From: Actinomycetota bacterium | GTDB lineage: Bacteria > Actinomycetota > Humimicrobiia > Humimicrobiales > Humimicrobiaceae | NCBI GenBank assembly: GCA_028697935.1 | Contig: JAQVEM010000032.1 | Coordinates: 1 to 12,183 of the forward strand | DNA: 12,183 nucleotides | Direction: 5' to 3' | In this document: one piece after another, positions 1 through 6,519 of the stretch | Layout of the letters: each line of letters opens with the position of its first letter | How positions within the stretch are numbered: the stretch's first letter is position 1 | The notes under the pieces: model-generated | Database searches by the model: none | Seen by the model: the letters and a program-made list of their open reading frames with translations, nothing else | What the model was told of the DNA's origin: nothing | Program-made: the position numbers and the translations under genes

Positions 1-18
1 CTTTTTCTTTTTATAAAA

Positions 19-47
19 TTGAGGAAACAAAACTTTTATGGTATAAA
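19..47 (+). promoter_or_regulatory. Putative sigma-A-type promoter for the phosphoesterase-cDPGS-2PGK unit
   Basis: TTGAGG (19-24) and TATAAA (42-47) are separated by 17 bases, which is the optimal spacing for a housekeeping sigma factor. Transcription would begin near position 54, about 20 bases before the first start codon, leaving a very short leader. The surroundings are A+T-rich, so a chance match is possible, but no other hexamer pair upstream of the gene fits as well. Confidence 0.5.
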
Positions 48-74
48 TTAAGGGACTATTATGGAAAGGAAATA

Positions 75-875
75 ATGACACGAAAAATCGGGGAAACAGT
101 AATAGTACAGATATCCGATCTTCATGTAGGAGAAGTGCATTTTGTACCAAGCTTGCTTACCAGGTGTATTGATGAAATAAACGAACTCGGGCCTGATATA
201 GTTATAATAACCGGGGATCTTACTGCCAATGGTTTCCGCATGGAGTATGATACTGTAAAGAATTACCTCTCACCAATAAAATGCAAAAATATTATTGTCC
301 AGCTTGGAAATCATGATTCCAGGAATGTAGGCTATATACATTTTGAAGATATTTTTGGAGATAGATATATTTCATTCAATAATAATAGAGTAGCTATTGT
401 TGCTGCTGATTCTACCGAGCCAGATATTGATAATGGGCAAATAGGAAGAGAGCATTATGAATGGATTAAAAATGAGTTCAGTAAATACAGTGAAGATACT
501 TTTAAAATATTTGCCATGCACCACCATCTGGTATCAATTCCAAACACAGGCAGGGAAAGAAATATTGTAAATGATGCAGGCGATGTTCTGGAAACAATAG
601 TTGATGCTGGAGTTGATATGGTTCTTTGCGGGCATAAACATGTTCCATATTTATGGAGAGTAGAAGATATGCTTTTAGTTACAGCAGGAACGGTTTCCTG
701 TTTAAGACTGAGAGGAAAGATTGAGCCAAGTTATAATATTATCTATGTCAGGGATAAAGAAATAGATATATATAGAAGGTCACCTTTTGATAAGATTGAA
801 AAAATAGTGGGCGTAGAAAGAAAGGAGAAAAAGAGTAAACTCTGTGATAAATTTATTAAAGAGAAAAAGCAATAA
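75..875 (+). CDS. Calcineurin-like metallophosphoesterase (class III phosphodiesterase fold)
   Basis: This is a soluble 266-residue dinuclear-metal phosphoesterase. The metal-ligand motifs appear in the expected order: D15-x-H17, G47-D48, G78-N-H-D81, a histidine run at 149-151 and G186-H-K-H189. The layout is that of the CpdA/Icc and YfcE-type branch, whose members cleave cyclic nucleotides or other phosphodiesters and phosphomonoesters. There is no signal peptide, so it is expected to be cytoplasmic. The ATG at 75 follows AAAGGA (65-70) with a short 4-base gap. Its last 32 bases overlap the start of the cDPGS homologue, which points to translational coupling. The family is certain, but the substrate cannot be read from the sequence. 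From its position I infer a cyclic or bis-phosphorylated glycerate; a cyclic nucleotide is the main alternative. Confidence 0.9.
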   Translation: MTRKIGETVIVQISDLHVGEVHFVPSLLTRCIDEINELGPDIVIITGDLTANGFRMEYDTVKNYLSPIKCKNIIVQLGNHDSRNVGYIHFEDIFGDRYISFNNNRVAIVAADSTEPDIDNGQIGREHYEWIKNEFSKYSEDTFKIFAMHHHLVSIPNTGRERNIVNDAGDVLETIVDAGVDMVLCGHKHVPYLWRVEDMLLVTAGTVSCLRLRGKIEPSYNIIYVRDKEIDIYRRSPFDKIEKIVGVERKEKKSKLCDKFIKEKKQ

Positions 876-2208
876 AGATAAAGACCTTGTTGCATTGATT
901 GATGGTGAACATTATCCACAGGTAACCCGTGACGCGATTTCGGAACTTAAGAGAATCTATGAAGGGAATTTTAAAGGTATAATTTTTCTTGGAGGAACAG
1001 AAAAATTATCAATAAAAAATATTGAGGATTTTTTTGGTGACAGAGTTTATATGATTTCAAATATTGATACTGATTTTAAAAAAGCCCTCGCTTATTTTAA
1101 ACCTGATATTGCCTATGATCTGAGTGATGAGCCGGTAGTTAATTATATTATCAGGATGAAAATAGCTTCATATTGTCTCGCCAGTAAATGCAGTTACATG
1201 GGCCCTGATTTCTTATTTTCTTATGAGGAAAAAAATATTCACTGCGAAAAACCAGCTTTATCTATTATAGGTACGGGAAAAAGAATAGGAAAAACTGCAA
1301 TTAGTTCTTATGTATCGAAAATATTTACAGATGAGGGTATCAGTGTATGTGTGATAGCAATGGGCAGGGGTGGTCCTCGTGAACCACAGGTAATAAGAGG
1401 CGATAGAATTGATATCACACCCGAGTACTTGCTTGATATCAATAGTAAAGGTATGCATGCAAGTTCTGATTATATAGAAGATGCTCTTACCAGCAGGGTA
1501 ACTACAGTTGGTTGCAGGAGATGCGGAGGAGGATTTGGAGGAAAAATTTTTATGTCAAATGTAAAAGAAGGTGTAAAAATTGCAGAAAAATTAAATCCCG
1601 ACCTTGTAATAGTTGAGGGAAGTGGTGCTTCAATTCCAGATGTGGAAACGGATTCATGTATTTGTGTCATAAGTGCAGCCCAGAGCTGGGAAAGTATAGT
1701 TGGTTATCTGGGTATATACAGGATAATATCTGCAGATTTAATAATATTAACCCAGTGTGAAGAACCTGTAGCGGACAGGGATAAAATAAATTTTCTTGAA
1801 GATAGGGTAAGAGAGATAAATCCATGTGCTCCTGTAATAAAAACAATTTTCAGACCGCAGCCTTTAACTGATATAAAGGGAAAGAAAATATTTATGGCTA
1901 TGACTGCAAGTACAGATATTGAACAAAAAATTAAAGAGTACATGGAGAATAATTTTAAATGCAGAATTCAAAAAATAAGTTTTAATTTAAGTAATAGAGA
2001 GAAACTAAAAATAGACCTTGAAAAAAATAAGGATTATGAAACTATATTGACGGAACTAAAAGCAGCTTCTGTTGATATTCTAACAGATTACGCACATAAA
2101 AATAAAAAAGAAGTGGTATACATGAACAATGCTCCTGTTATACTGGAAGGCGAAGATATTTTAAAGAAAGAATTAAAAAGACTATTCCAGAAGGAGAGAA
2201 AAAAATAA
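844..2208 (+). CDS. Cyclic 2,3-diphosphoglycerate synthetase homologue
   Basis: The 454-residue product matches the layout I know for cDPGS, the enzyme that uses ATP to close 2,3-bisphosphoglycerate into its intramolecular pyrophosphate. Recognisable blocks are LIDGEHYP (18-25), a P-loop-like GTGKRIGKT (143-151), RGGPREP (175-181), a Gly/Cys-rich GCRRCGGGFGGK (223-234) and VEGSGAS (257-263). The length is close to that of the characterised Methanothermus fervidus enzyme. No membrane segment is evident. The start is a GTG at 844 inside the phosphoesterase gene. AAGGAG (822-827) lies 16 bases upstream, a rather long gap, so the level may depend on coupling to upstream translation. The stop codon shares its last A with the ATG of the 2PGK gene. 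The family call is strong. Actual cDPG production is inferred, because close relatives could act on another phosphorylated acid. Confidence 0.85.
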   Translation: MINLLKRKSNKDKDLVALIDGEHYPQVTRDAISELKRIYEGNFKGIIFLGGTEKLSIKNIEDFFGDRVYMISNIDTDFKKALAYFKPDIAYDLSDEPVVNYIIRMKIASYCLASKCSYMGPDFLFSYEEKNIHCEKPALSIIGTGKRIGKTAISSYVSKIFTDEGISVCVIAMGRGGPREPQVIRGDRIDITPEYLLDINSKGMHASSDYIEDALTSRVTTVGCRRCGGGFGGKIFMSNVKEGVKIAEKLNPDLVIVEGSGASIPDVETDSCICVISAAQSWESIVGYLGIYRIISADLIILTQCEEPVADRDKINFLEDRVREINPCAPVIKTIFRPQPLTDIKGKKIFMAMTASTDIEQKIKEYMENNFKCRIQKISFNLSNREKLKIDLEKNKDYETILTELKAASVDILTDYAHKNKKEVVYMNNAPVILEGEDILKKELKRLFQKERKK

Positions 2209-3167
2209 TGGAATCAAATAATAATAAAAATAAAACCGATTCCAGTGTTGTGATGATTTCTGATAAAAAAAGTGGACTGCCTTTCTCAAAAGGAATACTT
2301 GCCTCATCTATTTCAGTAACCGGGCTTGATACTCTGACTGCATATAAAATTGCCAGTGAAATACAGGAATATTTTGTTAAAAATAAGATTTATTCTCTAC
2401 CGCTGAGCGAGTTAAGAGCTATAGCATTCAGGTTTGTAAAAGAAAGAGCCGGTCTTGAATATGCTGAGAGATATCTTCTCTGGCAGTCTGTGGGTAAACT
2501 TGAAAAGCCAATTATAATACTTATTGGTGGATCAACTGGTGTGGGTAAGTCTACTATTGCCACTATAGTTGCCAGTAGATTAAATATAACGAGAGTAACT
2601 TCTACAGATGCTATTAGAGAAGTTATGAGGGCGTCGGTATCTGACAAATTAATCAGGCCTCTCAGAGGTTCTTCTTATAATGCATATAAAAACTTAACCC
2701 TGCCTCCTTCAGGAGTAGAGCCAGTTATACTTGGTTTCAGGGAACAGGCGCTGGCAGTATGCGTGGGTGTGGACGCTATTATAAAGAGAAATATTGAAGA
2801 AAAATCAGACACTGTAATAGAAGGTGCTCATGTGGTTCCTGGCTATCTTAATCTTGAGGATTATTCATCCGGAGCAATAATACAGGAAATAGTTATATCC
2901 GTTCCGGATAAAAGTATACATAAAGAACACTTTACCAAAAGAACTATAGAAACCCAGGGTTCAAGACCAATGAGTAAATATATAAAGCACCTTGATAAAA
3001 TTGTTATGATTCAGGACTATATAGAAAAGCTTGCAAAAGAGAATGATGTCCCGATAATTGAAAATTATAATCTTGATAACGTGGTAAATGAAATACTTGA
3101 ATTAATCCTGCAAAGAGTAAAAAATGAGTTTAGCGAGGTAGGTCCTGAATATGCAAAGATTAGTTGA
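2208..3167 (+). CDS. 2-phosphoglycerate kinase homologue with N-terminal ATP-cone-like region
   Basis: The product has 319 residues. The C-terminal two thirds is a P-loop kinase with GGSTGVGKST at 107-116, followed by STDAIREVMR at 132-141, a segment typical of archaeal 2PGK. 2PGK phosphorylates 2-phosphoglycerate with ATP to give 2,3-bisphosphoglycerate, the substrate of the enzyme encoded just upstream. Residues about 16-95 resemble the ATP-cone module attached to archaeal 2PGK, a nucleotide-binding regulatory fold. The first 13 residues are a low-complexity Asn/Lys tail. The ATG at 2208 overlaps the previous stop codon (TAATG) and has AAGGAGAG at 2191-2198 with good spacing, so I prefer it over the internal ATG at residue 16. 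Pairing with cDPGS in one operon strongly supports the function. No biochemical proof is visible. Confidence 0.85.
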   Translation: MESNNNKNKTDSSVVMISDKKSGLPFSKGILASSISVTGLDTLTAYKIASEIQEYFVKNKIYSLPLSELRAIAFRFVKERAGLEYAERYLLWQSVGKLEKPIIILIGGSTGVGKSTIATIVASRLNITRVTSTDAIREVMRASVSDKLIRPLRGSSYNAYKNLTLPPSGVEPVILGFREQALAVCVGVDAIIKRNIEEKSDTVIEGAHVVPGYLNLEDYSSGAIIQEIVISVPDKSIHKEHFTKRTIETQGSRPMSKYIKHLDKIVMIQDYIEKLAKENDVPIIENYNLDNVVNEILELILQRVKNEFSEVGPEYAKIS

Positions 3168-3376
3168 TAGGGTATATAGTAGTGCAGGAACTATCTAAAT
3201 CCTTAAAAGGACGTTTGTAAAAGAAAAGAAATAGTTACGTATTATATATACAATATGCATATAAAGATATTTTATAGAATAAATTTACAATAAAAAAAAA
3301 GATTATACTATTTTCTGGAGAGTATATAAGCCTGGAAGAATTTAAAAATTTAAACAGGAAAAATATTAAAGAGAAT

Positions 3377-3396
3377 AAGTTGTATCAACTTTTTTT
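3377..3396 (+). terminator. Probable intrinsic terminator of the cDPG unit
   Basis: AAGTTG (3377-3382) pairs with CAACTT (3386-3391) around a TAT loop and runs straight into seven T residues (3390-3396). The stem is only 6 bp and A+T-rich, so it may be weak, but hairpin and U-tract are correctly arranged for the plus strand. It lies about 210 bases beyond the 2PGK stop codon and would prevent reading into the opposing gene. Confidence 0.5.
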
Positions 3397-3406
3397 AATC
3401 CGGTTT

Positions 3407-3421
3407 ATCCTGTATCAGGAT
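3407..3421. repeat. Short inverted repeat sharing its core with the neighbouring terminator
   Basis: ATCCTG (3407-3412) and CAGGAT (3416-3421) form a perfect 6-bp stem around TAT. No T-run follows on either strand. The central TGTATCA heptamer also occurs in the hairpin 30 bases upstream. It could be a weak transcription barrier or a protein site; the sequence does not decide. Confidence 0.3.
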
Positions 3422-3490
3422 CTTAAGTTTCATATAATATTCGGTTTCAGAGATTTTACATCAAGAGTATATGCAAGATTATAAAAATAA

Positions 3491-3937
3491 CTAAAACTTA
3501 CTGTTACCTGTGGCCTGTATAGAGAATTTTTTAGAAATTTTGTTTTCACCATTTAAATAGACTTTTACATTATAATTTCCATCAGCATAAATACCATTTC
3601 TTTTTATAAGTGCGATCACTATTTTTCCAGAACCACTTACTTCAGGTTTTATAGTGTTTTCCTGAATTAGTTCAGAAATGCTATTTTTAGTTTTTTCCCA
3701 TTTAACATTTAGTTCGTCATTAATTGTAAGGTTTTTTGCTTTAATTATAAGATATATATCAGGACCATTGCATGTAAAGCTATAATCATCGTTCTGCACA
3801 GGGTTGCTAAAATCAAAATCTTTATTATTGCTTAAGTAGATATTTTCAATTTCAGGGTTCTTTTGCAGAGTTGTTATCAGGACTATTATTATAAGAGCCG
3901 TAAGAATGAGTATAATTATTATATCTCTTTTTTTCAT
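3491..3937 (-). CDS. Hypothetical membrane-anchored extracytoplasmic protein
   Basis: The 148-residue product begins with MKKRD and a single strongly hydrophobic helix at about 6-23. It looks like an uncleaved signal anchor, because no lipobox or clear cleavage site follows. The rest (about 30-148) is hydrophilic with alternating beta-type segments. It ends in a pattern with GSGKIVIALI, GNYNVKVYLNG and KFSIQAT, suggesting a small Ig-like or other beta-sandwich domain outside the membrane. I do not recognise a named family. It is the only minus-strand gene in the window and is divergent from the zinc-ribbon gene. The ATG at 3937 has only a weak GGTG just upstream, at unusually close spacing. 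Its promoter (3972-4001) is near consensus. Confidence 0.65.
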   Translation of the reverse strand: MKKRDIIIILILTALIIIVLITTLQKNPEIENIYLSNNKDFDFSNPVQNDDYSFTCNGPDIYLIIKAKNLTINDELNVKWEKTKNSISELIQENTIKPEVSGSGKIVIALIKRNGIYADGNYNVKVYLNGENKISKKFSIQATGNSKF

Positions 3938-3971
3938 GTCACCAGATAATAGAGAATCACAATTAAAATTT

Positions 3972-4001
3972 ATTATAAAAGCATTTTCTTATATTAGTCA
4001 A
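3972..4001 (-). promoter_or_regulatory. Near-consensus promoter for the minus-strand hypothetical gene
   Basis: Read on the minus strand, TTGACT (4001-3996) and TATAAT (3977-3972) are separated by 18 bases. One hexamer is perfect and the other differs at a single position. Transcription would start near 3965, about 28 bases ahead of the ATG at 3937. Confidence 0.65.
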
Positions 4002-4040
4002 AAAATAGCCATAAAATAATTAATAAAATGATTAAAATAT

Positions 4041-4069
4041 TTGACTAAAATCATTAATTAATATATATT
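4041..4069 (+). promoter_or_regulatory. Near-consensus promoter for the FmdB-type zinc-ribbon gene
   Basis: TTGACT (4041-4046) and TATATT (4064-4069) are 17 bases apart. The predicted start point near 4076 gives a leader of about 30 bases. The -35 box is mirrored by that of the divergent promoter (TTAGTCAAA 3994-4002, TTTGACTAA 4040-4048). It is also flanked by a second inverted repeat, AATGATT (4027-4033) and AATCATT (4049-4055), which could be an operator. Confidence 0.6.
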
Positions 4070-4105
4070 TTCAAAATAATTTTATTAAGGAGGGAATTGG
4101 TATAA

Positions 4106-4438
4106 ATGCCTATATATAGCTATAAATGTAAAAAATGTGGTAAGGTTTTTGATAAATTTCAAAAATTTAACGAGAACGACGGGAGCAATAAAACACAGTG
4201 TATCTATTGCAATTCTGATGCTGTCAGAATGTTTTCTCCCGTGGGAATAATTTTTAAGGGTTCTGGTTTTTATACTACAGATTATAAGTCAAATCCAATG
4301 AACCTGAGCAGCAATAGTGCAATCACAGATAAGGATAAAGAAGATAAAGAATTAAGCGATTCTGGAGTTATAGCTTCGAGTAAAGAAGAAACCACTAAAA
4401 AGGAATCCAATACTATTCAGGCTAAACCAGCCAAATAA
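4106..4438 (+). CDS. FmdB-family zinc-ribbon protein
   Basis: The 110-residue protein starts with MPIYSYKC, the hallmark of the FmdB/CxxC_CXXC_SSSS putative regulatory family. C8-x-x-C11 and C32-x-x-C35 would bind one zinc ion. A hydrophobic segment follows (GIIFKGSGFYTTDYK, about 48-62), which is also typical of the family. Residues 63-110 are a charged, Ser/Lys/Glu-rich tail, probably disordered. FmdB was first named in a methylotroph amide/urea-uptake context. Most members have no proven function, so the role here is unknown. The ATG at 4106 has an excellent AAGGAGGG (4087-4094), the strongest ribosome-binding site in the window. The gene appears monocistronic: it has its own promoter and a further candidate promoter lies downstream. 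Confidence 0.85.
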   Translation: MPIYSYKCKKCGKVFDKFQKFNENDGSNKTQCIYCNSDAVRMFSPVGIIFKGSGFYTTDYKSNPMNLSSNSAITDKDKEDKELSDSGVIASSKEETTKKESNTIQAKPAK

Positions 4439-4479
4439 TCTTAATTTTATTGGTTATATCTTTATTCTATGATAAAATT

Positions 4480-4508
4480 TTGCTATTGATAAAAAAATAT
4501 AATAAAAT
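4480..4508 (+). promoter_or_regulatory. Candidate promoter for the lipoprotein-xseA-xseB unit
   Basis: TTGCTA (4480-4485) and TAAAAT (4503-4508) are separated by 17 bases. The start point would be near 4515, about 27 bases before the lipoprotein ATG. A TATAAT at 4498-4503 overlaps it but has no well-spaced -35 box. The surrounding A+T richness lowers confidence. Confidence 0.4.
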
Positions 4509-4541
4509 TTTATTAATTTTATTTTAATAGATAAAAAGGAT

Positions 4542-5129
4542 ATGATAATAAAAAAAATAAGTATAGGTTTTCTATTTTTTTCATGTGCTTGTTTTTTGAT
4601 AATAACTCTATTTTTTTCATCATGTTTTCCTGCTGCTGACGAAACACAAACTACATCAGACACTACATCAGACCAGAGTATAGTTATACCTGCAGAATAT
4701 AATAGTAAAAATGAAAATAACACTAAAGAAAGTGAGTCTGTAGAGGATCTCGATAGTTTTTTGGAAACCAAAGGTTTTCTTGAGGTGCTTAATAGTTTTT
4801 ATTATCCAGATTCCGATATTATAAAAGTAGAACAGGAAGAAATAGATGGTAATTTATTTTATATTTTAATAGAAACAACAGATAATATTGAAAAAGTGAA
4901 AGAATTTTATAAAGATAAAAAAGTTCAATCGATATGGAGCAGAGCAGTAATATATGAAGAGAGCTCAACTGATATTGAAGATGAATTTCTCGAAGAAGAA
5001 AGCAGTCATATTCCCACCTATAAGTTTACCTATAATAATAACGACAAAAATAAAGTTGTAAATGTTCTGATTAAAGGCCTTGAGAAAAGCAGAACCAGAA
5101 TCATGATTATTTGCTGGGACCTTCAGTGA
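4542..5129 (+). CDS. Putative lipoprotein of unknown function
   Basis: The 195-residue product has a lysine-containing start and a hydrophobic stretch at about 6-27. FFSSC follows with C28, a lipobox-like site, though phenylalanine at -3 is atypical. A Ser/Thr/Asp-rich linker (about 30-70) leads to a mixed alpha/beta domain at about 70-195 containing LIETTDNIEKVKEFYKDKK. That segment resembles small envelope domains in which a helix follows a strand, but I cannot name the family. The ATG at 4542 has AAAAGGA only one base upstream, too close to be an efficient ribosome-binding site, and I found no better start. The stop codon is seven bases from xseA, so the two are probably co-transcribed, although a functional link with exonuclease VII is not obvious. 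Confidence 0.7.
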   Translation: MIIKKISIGFLFFSCACFLIITLFFSSCFPAADETQTTSDTTSDQSIVIPAEYNSKNENNTKESESVEDLDSFLETKGFLEVLNSFYYPDSDIIKVEQEEIDGNLFYILIETTDNIEKVKEFYKDKKVQSIWSRAVIYEESSTDIEDEFLEEESSHIPTYKFTYNNNDKNKVVNVLIKGLEKSRTRIMIICWDLQ

Positions 5130-5136
5130 TTGACGG

Positions 5137-6519
5137 ATGGTAGACTCTGATATTTTAAAATCAAAAATCTATACAGTTAGTGAACTTAATCAGGAGATAA
5201 GAAAAAATCTCGAAATAGTTTACCACGATATATGGCTGGAAGGGGAAGTAAGTAATTTTTATTTTCATGACAAGAAGCATATGTACTTTGATTTAAAGGA
5301 TGAAAAATCCAAGATAAAAGTTGTGATGTTCCAGAACAGTAACAAAAATCTAATTTTTAATATTGAAGAAGGTCTTCACATTATCATAAATGGTTATGTT
5401 TCTGTCTATGAAAAAAGAGGAGAGTATCAGATAGTAGCACTGGATGCAAACCCGGTAGGTAAAGGTGCATTGATTCTGGCATTTGAGCAGTTAAAGGCAA
5501 AATTAGAAAAAAAGGGTTATTTTGACAGTGTGCGTAAAAAAAATATACCGGTCCTGCCCGGAAAAATAGGTGTTGTCACTTCGGTAGATGGTGCAGTAAT
5601 AAGAGATATCATTTTAGTCCTGGAGCACAGGTTTGAAAATTTTCATCTTATCGTAAGGGATGTTAATGTACAGGGGATTACTTCCAGCATTGAAATCTGT
5701 GAAGCTATTGATGATTTGTGCGAATATGGTGTAGACGTAATAATACTTGCAAGAGGTGGTGGTTCGCTGGAAGACCTGTGGGCTTTTAATACTGAAGAAG
5801 TAGCTGAAAAAATCTTTAATTGTCCCATACCTTTAATTTCAGCAATTGGTCACGAAACAGATTATACTATATCTGACTTTGTAGCTGATAAGAGAGCAGC
5901 TACTCCTTCGGTGGCAGGAGAGCTGGTTATTTTAAATAAAGATGAAGCCATTAAAAATTTAACGATAATATTAAGAAGAATGAGAAGTCTGGTTAACTTC
6001 AGGATTAATATATTTAGAAAGGAATTGGTTTATCTGCTCAAGCGCAGAATCTTTATAAAGCCAGAAACGATATTGTACAGATTCAAGCAGGATGCTTATG
6101 ATCTGCATACAGGTTTAAAAGAAAATATGAAAAAAATTATTGGTACACAGAGAGATATTCTGGCAGGCTTATCCAGGATGATAGATGAAAAAAATATCTT
6201 AAATAAAATTTATAATTACAGGATCTTAGTTAAGAATTCGAACGAAAGAATGATTTCATATATTAAAAATTATACCAATATGAAAAAAAACGCTTTAAAA
6301 TATAACCTGGAAAAAATACGTGAGAAAAATCCTGCTGCTATACTGGGGCGCGGGTTTGCTTTAGTATACAGGGCAGAGGAAGATAAAAATATTAAAAGCA
6401 TCAAAGAAGTTGAAATTAATCAAAAAATAAAGGTACTTTTAAGAGATGGAATGCTTAATGTAAAAGTGCTGGATAAAATATATAAAAAGTTGGATCCCGG
6501 TTTTAAAAATGGAAATTGA
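5137..6519 (+). CDS. xseA: Exodeoxyribonuclease VII large subunit
   Basis: This is the 460-residue catalytic subunit of exonuclease VII. The enzyme degrades single-stranded DNA from both ends to oligonucleotides and acts in DNA repair and recombination in the cytoplasm. An N-terminal OB-fold (about 10-105) starts with YTVSELNQEIR and includes IWLEGEVSNF. The catalytic region follows, with GKIGVVTSVDGAVIRDI (142-158), RGGGSLEDLWAFN (206-218) and the block from IGHETDY to ATPSVA (237-260). A long helical, coiled-coil-rich part (about 275-395) precedes the C-terminal NPAAILGRGFALVY motif. Length is normal for the family. The ATG at 5137 has no convincing Shine-Dalgarno sequence. It lies seven bases after the preceding stop, so reinitiation is likely. 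Its end overlaps xseB by 11 bases. Confidence 0.97.
   Translation: MVDSDILKSKIYTVSELNQEIRKNLEIVYHDIWLEGEVSNFYFHDKKHMYFDLKDEKSKIKVVMFQNSNKNLIFNIEEGLHIIINGYVSVYEKRGEYQIVALDANPVGKGALILAFEQLKAKLEKKGYFDSVRKKNIPVLPGKIGVVTSVDGAVIRDIILVLEHRFENFHLIVRDVNVQGITSSIEICEAIDDLCEYGVDVIILARGGGSLEDLWAFNTEEVAEKIFNCPIPLISAIGHETDYTISDFVADKRAATPSVAGELVILNKDEAIKNLTIILRRMRSLVNFRINIFRKELVYLLKRRIFIKPETILYRFKQDAYDLHTGLKENMKKIIGTQRDILAGLSRMIDEKNILNKIYNYRILVKNSNERMISYIKNYTNMKKNALKYNLEKIREKNPAAILGRGFALVYRAEEDKNIKSIKEVEINQKIKVLLRDGMLNVKVLDKIYKKLDPGFKNGN

Larger units (their letters stand above)
3278..3484 (+). pseudogene. Start-less open frame, possible gene remnant or unusual small gene
   Basis: A stop-free run of 68 codons follows the TAG at 3275-3277 and ends at TAA 3482-3484. 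In DNA this A+T-rich, such a run is longer than expected by chance. The encoded peptide has varied, protein-like composition, including SGEYISLEEFKNL and FGFRDFTSRVYARL. No ATG or GTG occurs in frame, and the only TTG lies near the middle. A CTG at 3332 with GGAG at 3317-3320 upstream is the only start with Shine-Dalgarno support. I do not recognise a family. It may be a decayed C-terminal fragment, a CTG-started small protein, or chance. A terminator-like hairpin lies inside it, which argues against a functional gene. Confidence 0.2.
3168..3490. other. Intergenic stretch between convergent genes
   Basis: This 323-base stretch lies between the end of the 2PGK gene and the end of the minus-strand hypothetical gene. 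It holds two small hairpins (3377-3396 and 3407-3421) and a plus-strand open frame lacking a standard start (3278-3484), listed separately. I see no tRNA, riboswitch or repeat array. The first 110 bases carry only stop-rich A+T sequence. Confidence 0.7.

Noticed and set aside
4443..4479. AATTTTAT and ATAAAATT pair after the zinc-ribbon gene as a possible terminator
   Set aside because: The arms contain only A and T, are about 21 bases apart, and no proper T-run follows. Chance pairing is likely at this base composition.
4454..4771. Minus-strand open frame of 105 codons opposite the lipoprotein gene
   Set aside because: It overlaps the better-supported lipoprotein frame, whose hydrophobic signal and Ser/Thr linker create the antisense frame. 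It has no ribosome-binding site or domain.
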